From: Streptantibioticus cattleyicolor NRRL 8057 = DSM 46488
Lineage (GTDB): Bacteria > Actinomycetota > Actinomycetes > Streptomycetales > Streptomycetaceae
Direction of reading: 5' to 3'
Assembly: GCF_000240165.1 (NCBI RefSeq)
Contig: NC_017586.1
Span: forward strand, 3,534,001-3,598,000
DNA: 64,000 bases
Shown: positions 46,368 to 55,100 of the stretch, in pieces
Layout of the letters: every line of letters begins with the position of its first letter
Numbering within the stretch: the stretch's first letter is position 1
Program-made: the position numbers and the translations under genes
Notes under the pieces: model-generated
Seen by the model: only the letters and a program-made list of their open reading frames with translations
Database searches by the model: none
What the model was told of the DNA's origin: nothing

Positions 46368-47737
46368 GCCGCGTCCCGACGACCCGCCGCCGGGGCCGCC
46401 TCGCCGGGCTGCTGCTCGCCGCGGCGCTCGCCCTGCCCGCCGGATGCGGCTCGGGCCCGTCCGCCGCGCCGCCCCGCCCGCTGGACGACGGCCGGCCCCT
46501 CGTGGTGGCCAGCGGCGCCGACCTGACCACCGGTTCCGGCGCCGGGATACGCAGCCACCTGATCGACCGGTGGAACGCCGACCCGCACCACCGCAAGGCG
46601 GTCCTGGTGGAGCTGCCCTGGGCCGCCGACGGCCAGCACAGCGAACTCGTCGGCGCCCTCCAGTCCGGCGCCGCCGACTACGACGTGGTCAACCTCGACA
46701 TCACCTGGATACCCGAGTTCGCCGCCGCCGGACTGATCCGCCCGCTGCCGGACACCATGGTGGACTCCGGCTTCCTGCCCGCCGCGGCGGCCACCAGCCG
46801 CTGGCAGGGCCGCACCTACGCCGTACCGTTCAACTCCGACGTCGGCCTGCTCTACTACCGCACCGCAGACCTGGCGGAGGTCGGCCTGAAACCGGCCGAC
46901 CTCGGCGGCTACGCCTCCGTCGGCGACCTGCTCTCGGTGATCAACCAGCACGGCCGCCCGATCTACACCACCCAACTGCGCGAGTACGAAGGGCTCACCG
47001 TCAACACCCTGGAGGCGTTCTGGGACGCCGGGGCCGACCTGGTCGACGCCAAGGGGCGCTACATCGGCACCGACAACGGGCTGCGCAAGGGGCTGGAGGC
47101 GCTGCGCGGCCTCGGCGTCGGCGGCACCACCGACCAGCGGTCGCTCGACGCCGACGAGTCCGACTCGCTGGCCATGTTCGTCCAGGGCAAGCAGGGCGCG
47201 GGCATGCTGATGCGCAACTGGCCGTACGCCTTCAACCGGCTCGACGCCGGCCTGCCGCCCGGCACCGGTTTCGGGGTGACCCGGCTGCCCGGCGTCGCCG
47301 CGCTGGGCGGGCAGAGCCTCGCGGTCACCACCGGCAGCGACCACCCCGACGACGCGCGGGAACTGATCCGCTTCCTCACCGGCGACAGCAGCGAACGCGC
47401 CCTGCTGGACGCCGGACTCCCCGCCGCCCGTACCTCCGCGTACGACCCGCGCGGGATCACCTGCGGCACCCCCAGCACGTCCTCGGTCGAGGTCGACCGG
47501 CAGGGCGGCAAGGAGCGTTCGGCCGTCACCGCGGCGGTACGGCGGCGGTGGACCGAGGTGCTGTGGTGCGCGCTGCGGCAGGCGCGGGCACGGCCCGCCT
47601 CGACGCACTACGTCCCCTTCAGCCGGGTACTGCAACGCGAGGCCCACCGCTTCCTGCTCAACCCCACCGGCACCGCCGAACAGCAGGCCGTCGACGACCT
47701 CCCCGGCGAACTGGGCAAGGCGCTCGGCGGTCGATGA
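46364..47737 (+). CDS. Orphan extracellular solute-binding lipoprotein
   Basis: 457 residues. Signal and lipobox LPAGC (Cys about 28). Family 1 (sugar-type) solute-binding fold: VVNLDITWIPEFAAAGLIRPL, AVPFNSDVGLLYYRTADL, MRNWPYAFN and GGQSLAVTTGSDHPDDARELIRFL. A C-terminal helical tail follows. No ABC permease or ATPase gene is adjacent; instead it is coupled by a 4-nt overlap to the caspase-like gene, whose outer part also resembles a binding protein. Probably it presents a ligand to that receptor rather than serving import. Confidence 0.9.
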   Translation: MSRVPTTRRRGRLAGLLLAAALALPAGCGSGPSAAPPRPLDDGRPLVVASGADLTTGSGAGIRSHLIDRWNADPHHRKAVLVELPWAADGQHSELVGALQSGAADYDVVNLDITWIPEFAAAGLIRPLPDTMVDSGFLPAAAATSRWQGRTYAVPFNSDVGLLYYRTADLAEVGLKPADLGGYASVGDLLSVINQHGRPIYTTQLREYEGLTVNTLEAFWDAGADLVDAKGRYIGTDNGLRKGLEALRGLGVGGTTDQRSLDADESDSLAMFVQGKQGAGMLMRNWPYAFNRLDAGLPPGTGFGVTRLPGVAALGGQSLAVTTGSDHPDDARELIRFLTGDSSERALLDAGLPAARTSAYDPRGITCGTPSTSSVEVDRQGGKERSAVTAAVRRRWTEVLWCALRQARARPASTHYVPFSRVLQREAHRFLLNPTGTAEQQAVDDLPGELGKALGGR

Positions 47738-47869
47738 GTGATGCCCCGGTGGCCCACGGTGAGCCAAAGGGGGGATTCGGGCGAACGGCTTGGATTCAAA
47801 CCCCGAGTCTATTAACGTTCGATAACGCAACGCGGTCGGAAACGTCACCGACTCGGTGGCACCGTGCGC

Positions 47870-48010
47870 CGTCGCCGAATCCCGCGCGCTCACCGCGCCG
47901 TGGGAACCGGGGAACCACCTTCTGGGGTGAATCGGGCTGATCAGAGGCGACTCTGACGGCCCGTAGGAGACCTTCCTGCTCCGAACCCGTCAGCTAACCC
48001 GGTAGGCGGA
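47870..48010 (+). ncRNA. c-di-AMP riboswitch (ydaO/yuaA type)
   Basis: The leader contains the conserved blocks of this class in actinobacteria: CGTGGGAACCGGGGAACCACC, GGGGTGAATCGG, and CCGAACCCGTCAGCTAACCCGG, the last followed by TAGGCGG. The order and spacing match. It lies directly upstream of an M23 peptidase gene, the usual arrangement in Streptomyces, where c-di-AMP switches off wall-hydrolase expression. A GGAAGGAAAGGAG purine tract carrying the ribosome site follows. Ends are approximate. Confidence 0.88.
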
Positions 48011-48034
48011 AGGAAGGAAAGGAGTGCGCCAGCA

Positions 48035-48967
48035 GTGGCGTCGATGGAGCCTGCCGTAGCGGAACCCGCCCAGGACGAACCGGCGGTGACCCCGGACCCG
48101 GTCCCGGTCCCGGGTCCCGGGGACGGTGATCGGGGGCGGCACCGGCTGCCCAAGCAACGTACGGTCTCCCGTGGTTCGACGGTGCTCGGCGTGGCGGCGA
48201 TGGCCGCCGTGGGCGCCGGCGGCGTCGCGGCGGCCCAGGGCAAGTCCCCGGTGCCCGTCTCCGTCCCCGACCTCGTGCCGGAGGGCGTCAAGCAGGCGTT
48301 CACCGGCGAGTCCGCGGAGCAGTCCGCGCAGCCGGCCGCCGCCGACGAGCCGGTGGCCGTCGCCGACCCCGGCGAGGCGCTGCGCAACCGCATCCTCGCC
48401 CAGGTCGACCAGCAGAAGTCCGCCGCCGAGCGGGCCGAACTGGAGAAGCGGGCGGCGGCCGAGGCCAAGGAGGCCGCGGCCCGCCGGGTGCGGGAGGAGG
48501 CCGAGGCCAAGCGCCAGGCGGTCGCCGAGGCCGCGCGGAAGGCCGAGGCGGAACGTATCGCCAAGCTGGCCAGGAGCTACGTCAAGCCGGTCGCCTCCTA
48601 CACCCCCAGCTCCCACTTCGGCGAGGTCAGCTCGTTGTGGGCCACCACCCACACCGGCCAGGACTTCGCCGCCCCCACCGGTACGCCCGTGACGGCCGTC
48701 CACTCCGGCACCATCACCTCGGCCGGCTGGGCCGGCTCCTACGGCTACCGCATCGTGCTGCGCCTCGACGACGGCACCGAACTGTGGTTCTGCCACCTGT
48801 CCTCGATGGTGCGCACCTCCGGCCAGGTCACCACCGGCGACGTGATCGGCCGCGTCGGCGCCACCGGCAACGTCACCGGCCCCCACCTCCACCTGGAGGT
48901 CCGCCCGGACGGCGGCGCCCCGATCGACCCGGTGGGATGGCTGGCGGAGCGTGGCCTGACGGTGTGA
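48035..48967 (+). CDS. M23 peptidoglycan endopeptidase
   Basis: 310 residues. An N-terminal cytoplasmic stretch, a membrane or signal segment (STVLGVAAMAAVGAGGVAAAQG, about 48-69), a coiled Ala/Glu/Arg-rich region (about 115-180) and a C-terminal LytM domain. Metal ligands: His in TTHTGQDFAAP (HxxxD), and GPHLHLEVR (HxH). It cuts cross-links in the cell wall. Regulated by the riboswitch in its leader. GTG at 48035 or the ATG 9 nt on could be the start. Confidence 0.93.
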   Translation: MASMEPAVAEPAQDEPAVTPDPVPVPGPGDGDRGRHRLPKQRTVSRGSTVLGVAAMAAVGAGGVAAAQGKSPVPVSVPDLVPEGVKQAFTGESAEQSAQPAAADEPVAVADPGEALRNRILAQVDQQKSAAERAELEKRAAAEAKEAAARRVREEAEAKRQAVAEAARKAEAERIAKLARSYVKPVASYTPSSHFGEVSSLWATTHTGQDFAAPTGTPVTAVHSGTITSAGWAGSYGYRIVLRLDDGTELWFCHLSSMVRTSGQVTTGDVIGRVGATGNVTGPHLHLEVRPDGGAPIDPVGWLAERGLTV

Positions 48968-49152
48968 GGGCGCGCGGCGCGGCGGTGTCCTGACAGGGGC
49001 GCGGGTTGCCGCGTCCTGCCGCCGTGTGCGGGGGCTCGTCGCGGCGTGGCCGTCGTAACGGGCGTGCCCGTCGTGGCCGGGCGTCCCGGAATCCCGCCGT
49101 GTGAGGCATGCCGTGGCGGACGCCCCGTTCCCCCGCCGCGTATGAAGCCGTC

Positions 49153-49189
49153 GGCGGCCCTGGTGCCTTCCCCCGACGCCAGGGCCGCC
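49153..49189. terminator. Hairpin between M23 peptidase and the small membrane protein
   Basis: GGCGGCCCTGG and CCAGGGCCGCC, perfect 11-bp stem with a 15-nt loop, between convergent genes. Confidence 0.8.
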
Positions 49190-49213
49190 GGCCTCATCCG
49201 GCCGTACGGACGG

Positions 49214-49516
49214 TCACGCCTTGCGGTCGGCGACCAGCCAGGAGGTGACGGCGACCGCGCCGGCCACGGTGAAGACCGCCGGCCAGGCGCCGACCTTCTT
49301 CGCCAGCGGGTGGGAGCCGGCGAAGGCGGCGGTGTAGAGACCGGTCAGCGCGGCGGCCTTGCCGGTACCGGCCTGGCGCTGCCACTGACGGGCCGCCACC
49401 GTGCCGGCCGCGGCCAGTGCCACCCCGCCGAGCTGCCGCTTCTTCGTCCAGCGCGCCACCCCGTACCCCCCGACGAGCCCGCTCGCCGCGACGACAGCAC
49501 CCGGAATCTTGGCCAT
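49214..49516 (-). CDS. Small membrane protein
   Basis: 100 residues with about three hydrophobic segments (5-22, 34-45 weak, 57-95). MAKIPGAVVAASGLVGGYGVA at the start. No known domain. ATG at 49516 follows GGAAGG. Directly upstream are a palindrome overlapping the ribosome site and a sequence resembling an iron box, so it may be regulated in an unusual way. Function unknown. Confidence 0.7.
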   Translation of the reverse strand: MAKIPGAVVAASGLVGGYGVARWTKKRQLGGVALAAAGTVAARQWQRQAGTGKAAALTGLYTAAFAGSHPLAKKVGAWPAVFTVAGAVAVTSWLVADRKA

Positions 49517-49529
49517 GGCCACACCTTCC

Positions 49530-49563
49530 ATTTCCACTGGAAATTCTTAGGGTGAGGCTAACT
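49530..49563 (-). promoter_or_regulatory. Palindrome and iron-box-like site upstream of the small membrane protein
   Basis: ATTTCCA-C-TGGAAAT (49530-49544) is a perfect inverted repeat covering the region just before the ribosome site. Next to it, CTTAGGGTGAGGCTAACT (49546-49563) resembles the DtxR/IdeR/DmdR iron box, but with one extra base in the spacing, so it is only a candidate. Confidence 0.35.
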
Positions 49564-49580
49564 CCCGGCGCTCGACGTGT

Positions 49581-49949
49581 TCATACCAGGTCCGGGTCGG
49601 TGATCTGTTCGGCGTAGTACGTGGCGAGCGGCTGCGGCCCCACGTACTGCTGGCACGCGCACGGCCGCGACTCGTAACTGAGCGGCTTGCGCTCCCGGTC
49701 CCACGCCGCGGGCACCTCCACCGTCTCGTGGCACCTGCCCTGCTTGTCGTGTTTCGCCAGGTGATGCGTACAGCCGCACACCGGCTCCGGAGCCTTCCCC
49801 GCCGCCTCGATCTCCGCCCTCCTGCGCTCCTCGAACGCCAACCGCTCCATCCGCCTGCTGTGCCGGGTCCGCAACGCCCCGCGCACCCACCCACCCCCCA
49901 TCACGGCCACCCACACAACCGCCCACCACGGCACCCCCGAGACATGCAT
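49581..49949 (-). CDS. Cys-rich membrane-anchored hypothetical protein
   Basis: 122 residues. A short N-terminal membrane segment (about 7-25), a basic helix, then a Cys/His module, CGCTHHLAKHDKQGRCH, and a further CACQQYV. The CxC-HH-C-H arrangement suggests bound zinc. Found as a family in Streptomyces but with no assigned function. Confidence 0.7.
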   Translation of the reverse strand: MHVSGVPWWAVVWVAVMGGGWVRGALRTRHSRRMERLAFEERRRAEIEAAGKAPEPVCGCTHHLAKHDKQGRCHETVEVPAAWDRERKPLSYESRPCACQQYVGPQPLATYYAEQITDPDLV

Positions 49950-50019
49950 CCCCGTTCCCCCGTCTTCCCCGCTGTTGTGTTCTCCCTGTGGTCAGTGCAG
50001 TATCGCAGCGGCTTCCCCG

Positions 50020-50232
50020 TCAGCGGAGCCCCCCGCCCCGCACCGCCGCGACGAACGCGTCCCACGCCTGACGGCTGAAGGTGAGGACGGGGCCGTTCGG
50101 GTCCTTGGAGTCCCGGACGGCCACCGGGCCGTGGCTGTCGGCCACTTCGACACAGTTACCGCCGGTGCCGTTGCTGTAGGAGGACTTGAACCAGGTCACT
50201 GTGGCTTCGGAGGGCGAGGTGGAGGTGCGCAT
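50020..50232 (-). CDS. DUF397 protein
   Basis: 70 residues. TWFKSSYSNGTGGNCVEVAD, VAVRDSKDPNGPVLTFSRQAW is the DUF397 pattern. These small proteins accompany WhiJ-type XRE regulators in Streptomyces and are thought to modulate them. Second of two adjacent paralogues here. Confidence 0.93.
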   Translation of the reverse strand: MRTSTSPSEATVTWFKSSYSNGTGGNCVEVADSHGPVAVRDSKDPNGPVLTFSRQAWDAFVAAVRGGGLR

Positions 50233-50255
50233 CACGGCTCCTGCTGGGCGGCGCT

Positions 50256-50468
50256 TCAGCTCAGTGTGTCTTCCCGGATGGCGTCCAGGAAGTCGGCCCA
50301 TGCTCCCGGCGCGAACGTGAGCACAGGGCCTTCGGGGTCCTTGGAGTCTCGGACGGCCATCCCCTCCGTGAGGACGGCGGCCTCGACGCATTCGGTACCG
50401 GATCCGCCGCTGTAGGAGGACTTGAACCAGGTGGTGGTGGCTTCGGAGGAAGAGGTTGGGCGGCGCAT
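50256..50468 (-). CDS. DUF397 protein, first of the pair
   Basis: 70 residues from ATG at 50468 (a GTG one codon upstream is also possible). TWFKSSYSGGSGTECVEAAV, then MAVRDSKDPEGPVLTFAPGAW. It overlaps the XRE regulator stop, so it is coupled to it, and probably arose with its neighbour by duplication. Confidence 0.93.
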   Translation of the reverse strand: MRRPTSSSEATTTWFKSSYSGGSGTECVEAAVLTEGMAVRDSKDPEGPVLTFAPGAWADFLDAIREDTLS

Positions 50469-51313
50469 CACAACTCCCGCTCGGCTTGTCGGATCAGGGT
50501 GATGGATGATTCGGGATCGAGTGCCCGCGCTTTGAGGTAGATGAAGGCGCGTCGGTAGCGATCCAACTCCGCCTCCGTCTCAAGGAACAGCGCTCCGGCG
50601 AGGGTGTCGAGGTAGACGACATCCAGCGACGGCTCGGCTCCGCCGAGGACCACGAAGCTACCGCTGGCCGACGCGTGCGCGCCAGTGGAGAACGGCAAGA
50701 CCTGAACGGTGACGTGCGGACTGTCCGCGCACGCCGACAGGTGGGCCAACTGCTCGCGCATGACCCCGCCACCACCTACAACTCGGCGGATCACGGACTC
50801 GTCCAGAACGGCCCAGATGTGAGGCGGTCGCGGTCTCCTGAACAGCTCTTGGCGTCTCATGCGGATGCCGACCATGCGCTCCACTTCCGCGTCCGGCACG
50901 CTTCTCTCCGACGCGCGGTGCACCGCCTCGGCATAGCGTCGGGTCTGGAGCAGGCCGGGGACGTACATGGTGGCGAACTGATCCTCACGCGTGGCTTCGT
51001 TTTCCAGGGTGAGCATGAGGTTCATCCACTCCGGGATGGTGTCGGTGTACGGGGTCCACCAGCCTTGCAGCTTCGCGTCCTTCGCCATCTGGACGATGGC
51101 TGTGCGTTCCGCCTCGCTCGCTCCGTACTCACGGCACAGGGCGTCAACGACGAGCCACTTCACCGGGCCCTCAGTCGTCTCGTAGCGGCTGACCGTGGCC
51201 TTCGACACGCCCACGAGACGACCGGCCTCCTCAAGGGTCATCCCCTTCCGGGTGCGCAGCTTCCGCATCGTCGCGCCGAGCTGGCGCCGACGGGTCGTTG
51301 GTCCATTCCGCAT
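50468..51313 (-). CDS. WhiJ-type XRE regulator with DUF5753
   Basis: 281 residues. HTH at about 10-70 (RKLRTRKGMTLEEAGRLVGVSKATVSRYE), followed by the DUF5753 ligand-like domain (YVPGLLQTRRYAEAVHRA, then VTVQVLPFSTGAHAS). With DUF397 partners and the ATPase divergently encoded, it forms the WhiJ triad used in developmental control. ATG at 51313 follows AAAGGACG; a longer frame exists upstream. Confidence 0.92.
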   Translation of the reverse strand: MRNGPTTRRRQLGATMRKLRTRKGMTLEEAGRLVGVSKATVSRYETTEGPVKWLVVDALCREYGASEAERTAIVQMAKDAKLQGWWTPYTDTIPEWMNLMLTLENEATREDQFATMYVPGLLQTRRYAEAVHRASERSVPDAEVERMVGIRMRRQELFRRPRPPHIWAVLDESVIRRVVGGGGVMREQLAHLSACADSPHVTVQVLPFSTGAHASASGSFVVLGGAEPSLDVVYLDTLAGALFLETEAELDRYRRAFIYLKARALDPESSITLIRQAEREL

Positions 51314-51529
51314 GGCGTTCGTCCTTTGGTCAGCGCGTACGTGGGAGGAAGACGCTTGGTCGCTCAAGAGGCTATTGGCTGACGGGAGTTGAGAGGCGTG
51401 AGGTTCACTCGATCGATTCGGGCTGAGAAGTTACATTCGGCAACTTCTCCCTGCCATACTCGACCGCGAAGAGCGATGGGTGCGGCGCGCTCTGTAACCG
51501 TCGATGGCCGAGTGAGAGGACATACACCC

Positions 51530-52174
51530 ATGTGCCTCCGACAAGAAGAACCTCCACGTCAGCAGTGCGTCCTTCCTTTCCGTGCGACCCCGAGAGCCGT
51601 GGGCGAGCTGCGTCGAGTCGTCCGCGCCCAACTCGGCGCCTGGGGCCTGGGGAACCTCGCCGACCTGGCGGAGTTGGCCCTCTCCGAACTCGCGACCAAC
51701 GTCGTTCGGCACGTCGGCGACGGCACGCCTGCCGCGTGCACGCTGGAGGCCCACCACGACCGCGTGCGTCTCACCATGCATGACGTCAGCGCGACGCTTC
51801 CGGCCCAGCGGCAAGCCACGGTCTTGGACGAGAACGGTCGCGGGCTCGACCTGGTCGCGGCCGTATCAAACGCGTGGGGAGCGTCCCCCGGCCCGGCCGG
51901 CAAGAGCATCTGGTGCGAGTTGGCGGACTGGACGAGCCCGGAAGACCGCATGCTGCGCCGCCGTATCCAGCGGGCGTCTCGCGTGGTGGAGTCATACCGG
52001 CGGGAGTACAACAGCGACCGCCACCTGCTCGCTCACGTCCCAACCGCGGAGGAGACCACGACCGCCCTGATCTCTGACCTGCTCCGCTGGCTCGACGCTC
52101 AGGGAGGAGACCCCCGAGAGGTGGTGGAGCAGGCATGCATCCACCACTTCGGGAGGTTTGAGAAGGGTTGGTAG
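51530..52174 (+). CDS. Anti-sigma-type ATPase of the WhiJ triad
   Basis: 214 residues. HATPase_c_2 domain: N box LALSELATNVVRHV and G box DENGRGLDLVAAVSNAWG. An extra C-terminal helical region of about 70 residues (RMLRRRIQRASRVVESY onward) distinguishes it from minimal members. ATG at 51530 follows GAGAGGA; the open frame starts earlier but is not conserved in type. Divergent from the XRE gene. Confidence 0.88.
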   Translation: MCLRQEEPPRQQCVLPFRATPRAVGELRRVVRAQLGAWGLGNLADLAELALSELATNVVRHVGDGTPAACTLEAHHDRVRLTMHDVSATLPAQRQATVLDENGRGLDLVAAVSNAWGASPGPAGKSIWCELADWTSPEDRMLRRRIQRASRVVESYRREYNSDRHLLAHVPTAEETTTALISDLLRWLDAQGGDPREVVEQACIHHFGRFEKGW

Positions 52175-52190
52175 CCCTAGGCGAGAACCG

Positions 52191-55100
52191 TCAACTCGCG
52201 TTCATCGCCGAGTAGGACCAGACGTCAGCGGGAAGCTCGTGGCGTAGTCTCCACACGACGCCCATCGGCTTGCTGCCTTCATGGGTGACGTACTCGGCAG
52301 GGCCTAGAAGCATCCACGGCTGAGGGCCGCCTATGTCGGTCTTCTTGTAGCGACGGATGAAGAGCAGGACGTCTGTTCCCCGCTCCCGGTGTTCTCTGTA
52401 GCGCAGGCCGGTCGGCGACTCGCTCGACGTCCGGTTCTGGGACTCCCAGTGGAAGAGGGACTCACTCATCGCGTAGTCCTTGTAGCGCGTTTGCGGGGAG
52501 AAATCCTTTTCGTTCTTCTCGTGCGTGATCAGTAGAGCGTCTGTTTGCACGTTTTCACACCAACAGACGCCCGCTTGGAAGTGCCCGGGAAGGTAACTTC
52601 CGAGGGACGCTTGCCCGAGGGCCGGAAGAATCTCTTCACGGCTGTAGTAGGCATGCACGGTCAGCGGCAGAGGGTGGTTCATACCCAGCAAGGGCACGGG
52701 TACATGCTCGGCGTGCTCCAACGCGTACGAAAGTACCTGTGTCACCTCGTCTCGGAAGGCCGCGTGTGGGCGCAGGGCGTCGAGTCCTTCGCGGTAGCTG
52801 GTGAACCCGCCGCCGAGCGGCCAGATCGAGAAGAAGAGCATGCGGGCAAAAGCCTGATCTCGCTCGTTCAAGTCGTCGTACCCAGGCGCGTCGTCCGCGA
52901 GGATCCGCTGGTAGGCGTCGACTCGGGCAGGGTCGCTGGCGTGCAGGAAGGCAGGCACGCGCCGGAGCAGTGCGGCTTCTCCCTCCGGGGCGGGGGAAGG
53001 CAGGAGGTTTGCTGTGCGCAGCAAGCCGGTCCACGAGTTGTCTTTGCCTCGGTAGAGATCCTTGATCTCCCGGGTGCTCTCTTCGAGGTATCCGGCAAGT
53101 CGCAGCTTGCCGTAACTACGGACCTCGCGTACGAGTTGTCTCGCATTAACCCGGAGTTGACTCCGGATGTTGTTGAGGATCTCATCCTTGGCTTTCGGCT
53201 CAAGGATGATCTGGCAGCCGGACGGGAGTTGTGGAAAGTCTCGCTCGATGTTGTCCAACAAGCGATTGCGAGTAAAGCTTGTCAATGCTTGGAAGGGTTC
53301 CTCGAAGCGGAATTCCTTCCGGTGGTGTCCGATGAAATCAAGGACGGTGAGCACTGCCTTGCCTTCGCTACGCCGCAAGCCTCGTCCGAGCTGCTGAAGG
53401 AAGACGGTGGCGCTGGAAGTCGGCCGTAGCAGCAACAGTGTATCGACGTCCGGAATGTCGAGTCCTTCATTGAAGAGATCGACGGAGAAGATCACCTGAA
53501 GGTTGCCGTTCTTGAGCTCTTCAAGTGCTGCCTTTCGCTTCTCCTTGGGTGTTTCTCCTGACAGTGCTACGGCGTTGAGGCCTGCTTTGCGGAAGTAGTC
53601 GGCCATGAAGTGCGCGTGTGGTACGGAGACGCAGAAGCCCAGTGCACGCATGGAGCCAGGGTCTGCGATCTTGTCCTTGACCGCCTGCACCACAAGGCGG
53701 GCTCGGGCGTCGTTGCCGGTGAACAGGTTGTCCAGGGCGCCGGGGTCGTAGGAACCGCGCTTCCATTCGATCGCCGTCATGTCCGTGTTGTCGGCGATAC
53801 CGAAGTAGTGGAAGGGACAGAGGAGATCGTTCTCCAAGGCTTCCCAGAGCCGCATTTCTGCGGCGATGCGACCGCCGAAGAACTCGTCCTGAATATTGCG
53901 GCCATCGGTTCTTTCAGGAGTCGCTGTCAGGCCCAGGAGTTCCATCGGTGTGAAGTGATCCACGATCTGACGATAGGTGCGGGCCGTGCCGTGATGGAAC
54001 TCGTCGATGACGACCACGTCGAAGTGGTCTGGCGCTAGGTTCAGGACGCGATTGGTGAGTGACTGGACGCTGGCGAATACGTGTGTCCACTCGGTAGGCG
54101 CTTCACCGTCCGCCAAGAGTTCCCCGAAATTGGCATCGATCAGCACATCCTGGTAAGTGCGTAGCGACTGCTCCAGGATCTCCTTGCGATGGGCGACGAA
54201 GAGCAGCTTGAGGTCACGTCCGTGTTTGGCTCGTAGGCGCTTGTAATCAAGAGCGGCCATGACCGTCTTGCCTGTCCCCGTGGCGGCGACGAGAAGATTG
54301 CGGTGCAGCTTGTGGATCTCCCGCTCGACCTCTAGACGCTCCAACATGTCGCGTTGGTGTGGGAACGGACGGATTTCCAGGCCGGAGAGGGTGATGCGTC
54401 GGGTGGCGCTTGCTCCGCTCAACGGTCTCCCGGCCGCAGTGAGTGCCTCGTCGAGGCGCTGGGCATCCCGATCGGGGTCGTAGGGCTCGAAGGCCGGTTC
54501 GCTCCAGTAAGAGTCGAAGGTGGCCTCGAATTTCTTCAGCACGGCGGGGGTGGCTACGGATGACAGCCGTACGTTCCACTCCAAGCCGTCAAGCAGGGCC
54601 GCCCGGGACAGATTGGAACTGCCTACGTAGGCGGTGTGGTAGCCCGTATCGCGCCGGAAGAGCCATGCCTTGGCGTGTAGGCGGGTGGAGCGCAACTCAT
54701 AGTTGATCTTCACCTCGGCGCCGAACTCGCGGACGAGGCGGTCAAGGGCACGGCGTTCCGTTGCGCCCATGTAGGTCGTGGTGATGACCCGTACGGGCAC
54801 ACCACGGGACTTGGCCGCCTGGAGTGACCGTTCCAGCACACGCAACCCGTGCCATTTGACGAAGGCGCAGAGCAGGTCGATGCGGTCGGCGGTGGCCAGT
54901 TCGGCCCGCAACTCGTAACCGAGGTTGGGGTCCTCCGGCGCGTTGGTGATCAGCGCTGTCTCGGATAGGGGGGTGGCCGGACGGATGGCGTAGACGCCTG
55001 GGGCCTCCTGCTCAGCGAGCGCGAGGAGTTGGCGTGGCCCGTCGGCGACCGGATCGATCCACTCTTCGGCGCCCTTTATGGTGCTCAGTGAGTGCAACAC

